NCBI GenBank assembly: GCA_021767985.1
Contig: JAASSH010000063.1
Span: 1-8,455 of the forward strand
Direction: 5' to 3'
Source of the DNA: Gammaproteobacteria bacterium
GTDB lineage: Bacteria; Pseudomonadota; Gammaproteobacteria; GCA-001735895
DNA: 8,455 nt
The position numbers and the translations under genes are program-made. Shown one piece after another: positions 1 through 6,081 of the stretch (the stretch's first letter is position 1; every line of letters starts with the position of its first letter). The notes under the pieces are model-generated. The model was not told the DNA's origin. It worked only from the letters and a program-made list of their open reading frames with translations, and did not search any database.

Positions 1-392
1 ACCCTGCGTTCGCCGCCAACATAAATGATCGCCAGCGTGTCGCCGGGGTAAATCAGGTGTGGATTTTCGACCTGGGGATTCTTGAACCAGATTTCCGGCC
101 AGTACCAGGGATCTCGCAGAAACACCGTCGAGATATCCCATAGTGTATCGCCTTCTTGTACAATATAGGTTTCAGGGTACTCCGCTTCATATACGATAGA
201 TTCGACAGGTTCGGGTTCAGGCTGAGGCTCGGGCTCAGGTATCTGGGCCTGGACCACGATTTCTTCCGGAGCCTTTTCCTCCTCGTACACGACGGCGTAG
301 GGTGGAGGGGGTTCGGCACAGGAAGCTATCAGCAACATTCCTGAAAGCAGAATCAATCCTTTTAGCAGCTGACTATTGTTGTTGGCAGGCAT
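1..392 (-). CDS. LysM-domain lipoprotein, TsaP-like (5' part only)
   Basis: This gene reads leftward from an ATG at 392 and is still open at the window edge, so only the first 130 codons are visible. A lipoprotein signal occupies residues 1-25 (hydrophobic GLILLSGMLLIA, then lipobox IASC with Cys25). The next residue is Ala, not Asp, which favours outer-membrane sorting. A proline- and glutamate-rich linker (about 27-72, including PEPEPQPEPEP) leads to a LysM domain at about 76-123 (YIVQEGDTLWDIS, then NPHLIYPGDTLAI). LysM domains bind peptidoglycan glycan strands. The sequence and the position divergent from def match the family of Pseudomonas PA0020/TsaP, which helps the type IV pilus secretin assemble; that family continues into a C-terminal domain not visible here. 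The lipobox differs from the ordinary Sec signal I recall for PA0020. An AGGGG Shine-Dalgarno 5 bases upstream supports the start. Family assignment is firm; the pilus role is inference. Confidence 0.88.
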   Translation of the reverse strand, partial: MPANNNSQLLKGLILLSGMLLIASCAEPPPPYAVVYEEEKAPEEIVVQAQIPEPEPQPEPEPVESIVYEAEYPETYIVQEGDTLWDISTVFLRDPWYWPEIWFKNPQVENPHLIYPGDTLAIIYVGGERR

Positions 393-397
393 AAAAA

Positions 398-402
398 CCC
401 CT
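398..402 (-). promoter_or_regulatory. Ribosome binding site of the LysM lipoprotein gene
   Basis: On the minus strand AGGGG lies 5 bases before the ATG at 392, good Shine-Dalgarno spacing. It decides the start codon of this truncated gene, which also places a complete lipoprotein signal at the N-terminus. Confidence 0.6.
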
Positions 403-425
403 GAAAATGCGGAACTATTGGACGG

Positions 426-453
426 ATTGTAGCCTAATATTTACCGACTACAA
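426..453 (-). promoter_or_regulatory. Candidate sigma-70 promoter for the LysM lipoprotein gene
   Basis: Read on the minus strand, TTGTAG (453-448) is followed after 16 bases by TACAAT (431-426). The -10 matches consensus at 5 of 6 positions and the -35 at only 3 of 6. Transcription would start near 419 and give a leader of about 27 bases before the ATG at 392. Position and spacing fit, but the weak -35 makes this tentative. Confidence 0.35.
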
Positions 454-470
454 GCTATTTAATGACGAAG

Positions 471-480
471 ATACTAGTAT
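471..480. promoter_or_regulatory. Palindrome ATACTAGTAT, possible operator
   Basis: This is a perfect 10-base inverted repeat centred at 475.5 that overlaps the TATAAT box at 478-483. With the second palindrome at 496-507 it shares the ACTAGT core and the flanking pattern GATA..CTAG..TATAA. A dimeric repressor bound here would cover the -10 of the def operon. No regulator can be named from the sequence, and palindromes of this size can arise by chance in AT-rich DNA. Confidence 0.35.
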
Positions 481-483
481 AAT
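478..483 (+). promoter_or_regulatory. Candidate -10 box of the def operon promoter
   Basis: A perfect TATAAT lies 48 bases before the def ATG, giving a predicted leader of about 40 bases. The 17-base-upstream position (CTATTT, 455-460) is a poor -35 and there is no TG extension, so either an activator helps or the true promoter differs. A second AT-rich stretch, TTATAAAAT at 504-512, is an alternative. This is the only non-coding gap upstream of the seven plus-strand genes. Confidence 0.4.
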
Positions 484-495
484 CATCGACTTGGG

Positions 496-507
496 ATAAC
501 TAGTTAT
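496..507. promoter_or_regulatory. Palindrome ATAACTAGTTAT, possible operator
   Basis: This is a perfect 12-base inverted repeat centred at 501.5, 26 bases (about two and a half helical turns) from the palindrome at 471-480 with the same ACTAGT core. It would lie in the first bases of the leader if transcription starts near 490. The pair could be two operator sites for one protein; that is inference. Confidence 0.35.
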
Positions 508-530
508 AAAATTTCTTGAAGTATTTAACT

Positions 531-1037
531 ATGGCTCTATTAAATATTTTGCATTTCCCCGATCCGCGCCTCAGAACCGTTGCCAAACCGGTAACGGAAT
601 TCGACGCGGAGCTCAGGAAACTGGTCAGCGATATGTTCGAAACCATGTACGAAGCACCCGGAATAGGGCTTGCCGCGACCCAGGTCGATCGCCATATCCG
701 CTTACTGGTGCTGGACGTCTCGGAAGGCCGAAATCGACCGCGCTGCCTGATCAATCCTGAAATAATCGAGGCCGATGGTGAAGAGGAAATGGATGAGGGT
801 TGCCTGTCGGTACCTGGATACTACGAAAAAGTGCGGCGCGCCGAGCATATTCGCGTGCGCGCGCAGGATGAAAACGGGCAAACTTCGGAGTTCGAGGCAG
901 AAGGGCTGGAAGCCGTGTGTATTCAGCATGAAATGGATCATCTCGAGGGCAAGCTGTTCGTCGACTACCTGTCCAGCCTGAAGCGTAACCGGATTCGCAG
1001 CAAGCTGGTTAAATTGCAGAAACAAAAGGCGGGATAG
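531..1037 (+). CDS. def: Peptide deformylase
   Basis: Def removes the formyl group from the N-terminal methionine of new proteins as they leave the ribosome, a metal-dependent (Fe2+) reaction in the cytoplasm. All three family motifs are present: GIGLAATQ (44-51), EGCLS (89-93, metal ligand Cys91) and QHEMDH (132-137, ligands His133 and His137, catalytic Glu134). The 168-residue length matches bacterial type 1 enzymes, and the N-terminus [14 protein letters not shown] aligns with E. coli MSVLQVLHIPDERL. For that reason I chose the ATG at 531 over an in-frame TTG at 516. A weak GAAG at 518-521 is the only Shine-Dalgarno candidate. It is the first gene of the plus-strand operon, and fmt, which adds the group that Def removes, follows after 13 bases. 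Confidence 0.97.
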   Translation: MALLNILHFPDPRLRTVAKPVTEFDAELRKLVSDMFETMYEAPGIGLAATQVDRHIRLLVLDVSEGRNRPRCLINPEIIEADGEEEMDEGCLSVPGYYEKVRRAEHIRVRAQDENGQTSEFEAEGLEAVCIQHEMDHLEGKLFVDYLSSLKRNRIRSKLVKLQKQKAG

Positions 1038-1050
1038 CTTCCCACGGGCC

Positions 1051-1986
1051 ATGCTTAGAGTTATTTACGCGGGAACTCCGGAATTTGCCGTTCCGGCGCT
1101 GCAGGCGCTGTTGCAAAGCGAGCATCGAGTGGTAGCGGTTTACACCCAGCCGGATCGACCCGCCGGGCGCGGACGTAAGCTGCAGGCGAGCCCGGTCAAG
1201 GCCCACGCGCTCGAGCATGGCATCGAGGTTTACCAGCCAGAGAATTTCGATTCTGCACCGGATATCGATGCCCTGGTTGCATTACAGGCAGATCTAATGG
1301 TCGTCGCGGCCTACGGTCTGCTGCTGCCGCCCGCCGTGCTCGATGCGCCGCGGCTCGGGTGTGTCAACATCCACGCCTCGTTGCTACCGCGCTGGCGCGG
1401 TGCATCGCCGATTCAGCAGGCGATTCTGGCCGGCGACCGCGACAGCGGCGTCACCTTGATGAAGATGGTGCGGGGGCTGGATAGCGGCGATATGATTGCT
1501 CGCCGCAGTATAGTAATCGAGCCGCACTGGAATGCCGGCGATTTACACGACAAACTGGCGCCGCTAGGTGCCGAACTGCTAATGGAAACCATGGCCGATA
1601 TCGAAACCGCGCTGCAGCGCGCGCAAGCGCAGGACGAGAGCCAGGTGACCTATGCGCCGCGCCTGGTCAAACAGCAGGCCGAGGTTGACTGGGATAAATC
1701 GCAGGACCTGCTGTTACGTGAAATCCGTGCCTTCAATCCGTGGCCGGTTAGCCATACTACGCTCGAAGGGCAGAACCTGCGCCTGTGGCGGGCGCAGGCC
1801 GGCAGGCTCGACGCCGCCGGACTGCCTGGCGAAGTGGTGGCGCACGACAGCGACGGGGTCTACGTGCGCTGTGGCGACGGTATCGTGCAGGTCACCGAGT
1901 TGCAGTTTGCCGGGCGCAATCGATGCGATGCGGCACAGGCGCTGAATGCCCGAAACCTGAGTGGCTGCCGGCTCGGTAAATCATGA
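1051..1986 (+). CDS. fmt: Methionyl-tRNA formyltransferase
   Basis: Fmt transfers a formyl group from 10-formyltetrahydrofolate to the amino group of initiator Met-tRNA, marking it for bacterial translation initiation. The 311-residue protein shows the N-terminal start AGTPEFAVPAL (7-17), the loop QPDRPAGRG (33-41), and the catalytic region with Asn106, His108, SLLPRWRGA (110-118) and Asp144 in GLDSGDM. These catalytic positions have the same numbering as in the E. coli enzyme. RAFNPWP (226-232) begins the C-terminal tRNA-binding OB-fold domain. The start is the first in-frame ATG and places the Rossmann strand LRVIYAGTP correctly. There is no clear Shine-Dalgarno next to it, so reinitiation after def (13-base gap) is plausible. 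Its stop overlaps the rsmB start as ATGA. Confidence 0.97.
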   Translation: MLRVIYAGTPEFAVPALQALLQSEHRVVAVYTQPDRPAGRGRKLQASPVKAHALEHGIEVYQPENFDSAPDIDALVALQADLMVVAAYGLLLPPAVLDAPRLGCVNIHASLLPRWRGASPIQQAILAGDRDSGVTLMKMVRGLDSGDMIARRSIVIEPHWNAGDLHDKLAPLGAELLMETMADIETALQRAQAQDESQVTYAPRLVKQQAEVDWDKSQDLLLREIRAFNPWPVSHTTLEGQNLRLWRAQAGRLDAAGLPGEVVAHDSDGVYVRCGDGIVQVTELQFAGRNRCDAAQALNARNLSGCRLGKS

Positions 1987-3293
1987 ACAAGAATGCCAAT
2001 CCTCGGTGGATAGCGCTGCAGGTGATGCTGCGGGTGGTGGAGGGCGGCCGCTCGCTGGACGATATTTTCAACAGCGGCTGGTTTCAGTCATTGACGGCCG
2101 AGGCGCGAGATCTGGCGCTGAGCCGGGAGCTTGCCTATGGCCTGTGTCGCTGGTACTTCGTGCTGACGCCGCTGCTCGACAGCCGCCTGCAGAAGCCGTT
2201 GCGCGCCCGCGATCAGGATGTCGAAATCATATTGCTGCTGGGGCTCTACCAGCTGCTGGTATTGAAAACCGGGGCCCACGCCGCGGTCAATGAAACCGTT
2301 AATCTCGCCAAGATTCAGCAAAAGCCCTGGGCGCGGGGATTGATAAACGCGGTGTTACGAACGGTGGTCCGGGAGCAGGTCGAACTCGAGGACAACGCCA
2401 GGGCGCAGGCTTATCCTGACTGGATCCTGGGTCGGATCGGCCGCGACTGGCGCGAGCAGGCCGAGACATTACTGCTGCACGGCAACGATCGTCCGCCGCT
2501 GACGCTGCGCGTCGATACCCGGCGGTGCGGAGTCGACGAGATCATTGCGCGACTGGAGGCAGAGGGGATCGAGGCCGTCAGGCATGACATCATAGAGAGC
2601 GCTATCGAGTTGCCGGTCCCGTGCGACGTCGGCCTGTTACCGGGTTTTGCCGAAGGCATGCTAAGCGTACAGGACGCCGCCGCGCAGATCGTCGCGGGAC
2701 TGCTGGCCTGCAAACCCGGTTCGCGCGTGCTCGACGCCTGTGCGGCGCCCGGTGGCAAGGCGATGCACCTGCTGCAGCAGTATGACGAGATTGAACTCGA
2801 TTTGCTCGATACCAGCGAAGCCAGGCTCGAACGGGTGCGGCAAAACCTGGCGCGTATCGATAAAATGGCAAACATCGTGGTGGGCGATGCGAGCAAACCG
2901 GAAGACTGGTTTTCAGGCGAGCGCTATGACTATATATTGGCGGACGTCCCCTGTTCAGCCAGCGGCGTCATACGGCGCCACCCGGATATCAAACTTTTGC
3001 GTCGCGAAAGCGATATAATGCCGCTGCTCGCGTTGCAGCGTAAGATCCTGGATGCATTGTGGCGCCTGCTGAAACCGGGAGGGGAAATGCTCTACTGCAC
3101 CTGTTCTATCTTCAAGCAAGAGAATGAAGTCCAGATTGCAAAATTCCTGCAGCGTCACCCGGACTGCGTCGAGGTGGAAATTGCCGATGCGGCCTGGGGC
3201 GAGGCGCGACCGCAGGGACGCCAGATTCTGACCGGCAGTCATAACATGGATGGCTTTTATTACGCGCTGTTGTCGAAACCGGGGGCGTCTTGA
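1983..3293 (+). CDS. rsmB: 16S rRNA (cytosine-967-C5)-methyltransferase
   Basis: RsmB (formerly Sun/Fmu) methylates C5 of cytosine 967 in 16S rRNA using S-adenosylmethionine, acting on the small subunit in the cytoplasm. The 436-residue protein has a NusB-like RNA-binding domain (about 1-135) and a C-terminal Rossmann methyltransferase domain. Motif I is ACAAPGGK (252-259), motif IV is DVPCSASGVIRRHPDIK with Cys324, and motif VI is YCTCS with the nucleophile Cys374. The C-terminus GSHNMDGFYYALL (418-430) is typical. DVPCS replaces the more usual DAPCS, a conservative change. The ATG overlaps the fmt stop by four bases (ATGA) and the stop overlaps the next start (TTGA), so translation is probably coupled on both sides. 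Confidence 0.96.
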   Translation: MNKNANPRWIALQVMLRVVEGGRSLDDIFNSGWFQSLTAEARDLALSRELAYGLCRWYFVLTPLLDSRLQKPLRARDQDVEIILLLGLYQLLVLKTGAHAAVNETVNLAKIQQKPWARGLINAVLRTVVREQVELEDNARAQAYPDWILGRIGRDWREQAETLLLHGNDRPPLTLRVDTRRCGVDEIIARLEAEGIEAVRHDIIESAIELPVPCDVGLLPGFAEGMLSVQDAAAQIVAGLLACKPGSRVLDACAAPGGKAMHLLQQYDEIELDLLDTSEARLERVRQNLARIDKMANIVVGDASKPEDWFSGERYDYILADVPCSASGVIRRHPDIKLLRRESDIMPLLALQRKILDALWRLLKPGGEMLYCTCSIFKQENEVQIAKFLQRHPDCVEVEIADAAWGEARPQGRQILTGSHNMDGFYYALLSKPGAS

Positions 3294-3883
3294 GCGTTTA
3301 CCTTGCATCCCGGCGCCACGCCCTGATTACCGCCGCGCTGCTGCTCGGCAGCCTGTGGTCGATGCCGTTGCAGGCGCAGGACGAGGATCCGTTCGTGATC
3401 GATCGTGCCGATTTCAACCTCGACGAGAGCCTGCTGCGGCTCAACCTGCTAATCGATAGTCAGATACCGAGCTACATCCTGATCGCAATCGAGCAGGGTT
3501 TTGCCGTGCCGCTGATGTTCGAAGTGGAGATTCGCTCCGAGAAAAAATACTGGTTCGACGAAAAAGTGGTGTCGCTGAAGCAACAATACCTGTTGCATCA
3601 CCAGCCGATGCTGGATTCGTTCGTGGTGCTCGACGTCAACACCTCGGAACGACACTACTTCGACACGCGCAAAGCTGCGGTGCAATTTATCGAAGTGGTT
3701 TACAATTACCCTATGCTTGACATTAACAATCTGGTTCCGGGCAAGGATTACTACGCTCGGGTGCGCTTTGGCATCGATACCGAGGAACTGCCGCTGCCGT
3801 TAAAGTCGAGCTCGCTGTGGGATAATGACTGGGATCTGACGAGCGACTGGTACGAGTGGGAGGTTACCCGTCCAGAATCATGA
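3290..3883 (+). CDS. DUF4390 family secreted protein
   Basis: This encodes a 197-residue protein of unknown function. A Sec signal peptide is visible: basic residues Arg9-Arg10, a hydrophobic core ALITAALLLGSLWSM (11-25) and probable cleavage after LQA (residue 29), so the mature protein should be periplasmic. It has no Cys at the cleavage site. The body (about 33-190) matches DUF4390: FNLDESLLRLNLL, a predicted beta-rich middle, and the closing block ELPLPLKSSSLW followed by WDLTSDWYEWEV. The start is a TTG overlapping the rsmB stop as TTGA. The next in-frame ATG (residue 25) would delete the signal peptide, so TTG is preferred. The gene overlaps ntrY by ATGA. Family members often sit just before ntrYX in gammaproteobacteria, which suggests, without proof, a role with the NtrY sensor. 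Confidence 0.88.
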   Translation: MSVYLASRRHALITAALLLGSLWSMPLQAQDEDPFVIDRADFNLDESLLRLNLLIDSQIPSYILIAIEQGFAVPLMFEVEIRSEKKYWFDEKVVSLKQQYLLHHQPMLDSFVVLDVNTSERHYFDTRKAAVQFIEVVYNYPMLDINNLVPGKDYYARVRFGIDTEELPLPLKSSSLWDNDWDLTSDWYEWEVTRPES

Positions 3884-6081
3884 ATAGTACGTTTCGCAAT
3901 ACCGCTTCCATTCTGGCACTGGTCGTGTTGCTGATGGTGTCGCTGTATACGATCGGCGATGCAACCTCGAACTCGGCGACCTTCGGCAAGTACTATAACT
4001 GGCTGGTGTTTTTCAACGCCCTGGGGCTGGTCGTGCTGCTGGGCCTGATTGCCTACAACGTCTACCGTCTGATCGTGCAGTATCGGCTGAAGGCCATCGG
4101 TTCGCAACTGACGGCGCGCATGATCGGGGTATTCGTGCTGTTGACCATTATTCCGGTCAGCGTGGTCTATTACTTCTCGTTGAGTTTTCTGCATCGAGGC
4201 ATCGACAGCTGGTTTGACGTCGGCATCGAGACCGCGCTCGAAGACTCGCTGCAGCTTGGCCGCGGGGCCATCGATCTGCGCAAACGCGATGCGCTGAAAA
4301 AGACCCGCGCGATCGCCAACGAGATCTCGGAAATCGACGATGAAATCCTGATCGTTTACCTCGACGACGTGAGGGAACAGTCCGTTGCCAACGAATTAAC
4401 GCTGTACGATCACACCAACGCCATTATTGCTTCCAGCAGCCTCGATTCGACCGAGCTGCCCGAGACGCTGCCCCTTACCGATATCGGCGATCTCGACGTG
4501 GATAGCCCCTATTTAAAGCTGGTCGAAGACCCGGTCTACGGACTGGCGATGCAAATTGTCGTGCTGGTGCCGAGCCTGGACGCGACCGAACCCGCTAAAA
4601 CACTGCAGGCACAATATCCGTTTACGGATCGCATCAACGAGTTGACGGTCGGGGTACAGAATGCCTACGACCGCTACAAGGAACTTGCGGTATTGCGTGA
4701 TCCGTTGAAGACCAGCTTTACGCTGGCATTGTCGATCATCTGGCTGTTGAGCGTATTGTCGGCAATCTGGCTCGCCTTCGTCGCCGCGCGCAAGCTGGTG
4801 GCGCCGATCAACGACCTGGTCGAGGGCACCAAGGCGGTTGCCGCCGGCGATTACGAAAGACAGTTGACGCTGTCCGGTAGCGACGAGCTCGGGTTCCTGC
4901 TGCGCTCCTTCAATACCATGACCCGCAAGATTTCCCGCAGCCGCGCGATCGCGGAGCAAAGCCAGCGCATGGAGGCCCTGCAAAAGAATTACCTCGAATC
5001 GGTCATGGAACATATTACCTCCGGCGTGCTGACGATCGACGAGACCGGCTTTATCAAGAGCGGAAACCCGGCGGCCTGCCTGATTTTCGATGTCGACAGT
5101 AACTTCTTCTCCGAACTTTACATTTCCGATGTCCTGCGCCAGTACCCGACGCTGGCCCCGTTCTTCGATGTGGTCAAGGCGCAGCTCGATCAGGACGAAG
5201 AATGGCAGGAGGAAATCGTCATGTTCGTTCAGGGCGGTAAGAAAATTCTGCGGGTGCGCGGCACCACGCTGTTGTCGCAAACCGACGATCGCCAGGAGCA
5301 GGTCATCGTGGTCGACGATGTTACCGAGCTGATACAGGCGCAAAAAGAATCGGCCTGGAGCGAAATGGCGCGCCGCCTCGCGCACGAGATCAAGAATCCG
5401 CTGACGCCGATACAGCTATCGGCGGAGCGGCTACAGCGCAAGCTCAGCGGTGAAGTCAGCCCGGAAAAACAATCGCTGCTGGACCGCTACACGCACACCA
5501 TCGTGCAGCAGGTGGAAGCGATGAAGTCAATGGTCAACGCGTTTACCGATTACGCTCGCTCGCCAACGCAAAAACCGCAGCTAATCGATATCAACGCGAT
5601 GCTCGAAGAAATAGCCGTGCTTTACCATGAAGATAACGACAGGGTAGTTATCGACCTGAAGCTGGATCCGTCGGTACCCGAAATCGAGGCCGATGACGTG
5701 CGCTTACGCCAACTTGTTCATAACCTGATCAAAAACAGCCTCGAAACGCTCGAGGGCGAAGGCTGGATTCGCTTGATTACCGAGGTGGTGGAGACCTCCG
5801 GGCGTCACTGGCTCGAGTTTACGGTGGAAGACAGCGGTCATGGCATCGCGGACGAGGTCGCACATAGCCTGTTCGACCCCTACGTCACCACCAAGACTTC
5901 CGGCAGCGGCCTCGGGCTTGCTATCGTGCAAAAAATCGTGGATGAGCACGGCGGCTCGGTGCGGGTCGGTAAGGCGGTCGATGGCGGGGCAAGGTTTACC
6001 GTGCGGTTGCCGTTATCGATCGCCGCTAACGAAGCCGAGATCGAAGAGGTCGAACCGGTTAAAACCAGGATGATGCCATGA
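3880..6081 (+). CDS. ntrY: NtrY-type membrane sensor histidine kinase
   Basis: This inner-membrane kinase should autophosphorylate on His502 and pass the phosphate to the adjacent NtrX. Of 733 residues, three transmembrane helices lie near 9-26, 40-62 and 81-103. A periplasmic region of about 170 residues (105-278) and a fourth helix (279-303) follow, then a HAMP linker (about 304-358) and a PAS domain (about 370-485). The HisKA H-box is AHEIKNPLTP (501-510). The ATPase domain has the N-box HNLIKNSLE (614-622), G1 EDSGHGI (650-656) and G2 TSGSGLGLAI (673-682). All catalytic boxes look intact. I chose the ATG at 3880 because it forms an ATGA overlap with the preceding stop; an in-frame GTG at 3856 would add eight residues. 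The signal is unknown. NtrY homologues have been linked to nitrogen, redox and envelope responses, and the name here rests on architecture and pairing with ntrX. Confidence 0.93.
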   Translation: MNSTFRNTASILALVVLLMVSLYTIGDATSNSATFGKYYNWLVFFNALGLVVLLGLIAYNVYRLIVQYRLKAIGSQLTARMIGVFVLLTIIPVSVVYYFSLSFLHRGIDSWFDVGIETALEDSLQLGRGAIDLRKRDALKKTRAIANEISEIDDEILIVYLDDVREQSVANELTLYDHTNAIIASSSLDSTELPETLPLTDIGDLDVDSPYLKLVEDPVYGLAMQIVVLVPSLDATEPAKTLQAQYPFTDRINELTVGVQNAYDRYKELAVLRDPLKTSFTLALSIIWLLSVLSAIWLAFVAARKLVAPINDLVEGTKAVAAGDYERQLTLSGSDELGFLLRSFNTMTRKISRSRAIAEQSQRMEALQKNYLESVMEHITSGVLTIDETGFIKSGNPAACLIFDVDSNFFSELYISDVLRQYPTLAPFFDVVKAQLDQDEEWQEEIVMFVQGGKKILRVRGTTLLSQTDDRQEQVIVVDDVTELIQAQKESAWSEMARRLAHEIKNPLTPIQLSAERLQRKLSGEVSPEKQSLLDRYTHTIVQQVEAMKSMVNAFTDYARSPTQKPQLIDINAMLEEIAVLYHEDNDRVVIDLKLDPSVPEIEADDVRLRQLVHNLIKNSLETLEGEGWIRLITEVVETSGRHWLEFTVEDSGHGIADEVAHSLFDPYVTTKTSGSGLGLAIVQKIVDEHGGSVRVGKAVDGGARFTVRLPLSIAANEAEIEEVEPVKTRMMP
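6067..6070 (+). promoter_or_regulatory. Ribosome binding site of ntrX
   Basis: AGGA lies 7 bases before the ntrX ATG at 6078, inside the end of ntrY. It supports this start over the out-of-frame ATG triplets at 6070 and 6073 and shows that ntrX can be initiated directly as well as by coupling through the ATGA overlap. Confidence 0.5.

Noticed and set aside
53..319. An 88-codon minus-strand frame near the left edge
   Set aside because: It is another frame of the LysM lipoprotein gene, which has a signal peptide, a LysM domain and a Shine-Dalgarno in the frame starting at 392.
471..507. A TrpR operator, because of the ACTAGT cores
   Set aside because: In the trp operator the two CTAG half-sites lie about 8 bases apart centre to centre; here they are 26 apart, and no tryptophan gene is nearby.
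516..530. Upstream TTG as the start of def
   Set aside because: It would add MKYLT before the conserved N-terminus; homologues begin at the position of the ATG at 531, which the deformylase fold needs close to the N-terminus.
3014..3019. A TATAAT inside rsmB as an internal promoter for DUF4390-ntrYX-trkA
   Set aside because: No acceptable -35 stands 16-18 bases upstream, and the hexamer is explained by the coding sequence (Asp-Ile-Met).
3856..3879. GTG at 3856 as the start of ntrY
   Set aside because: It lies within the DUF4390 gene with no upstream Shine-Dalgarno. The ATG at 3880 fits the ATGA overlap pattern of the operon. A GGGAGG at 3858-3863 is 16 bases from that ATG, too far to be decisive.
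4513..5385. A 290-codon open frame on the minus strand inside ntrY
   Set aside because: It lies wholly antisense to a strongly recognised kinase, its translation resembles no family I know, and such mirror frames are common in GC-rich genes with biased codons.
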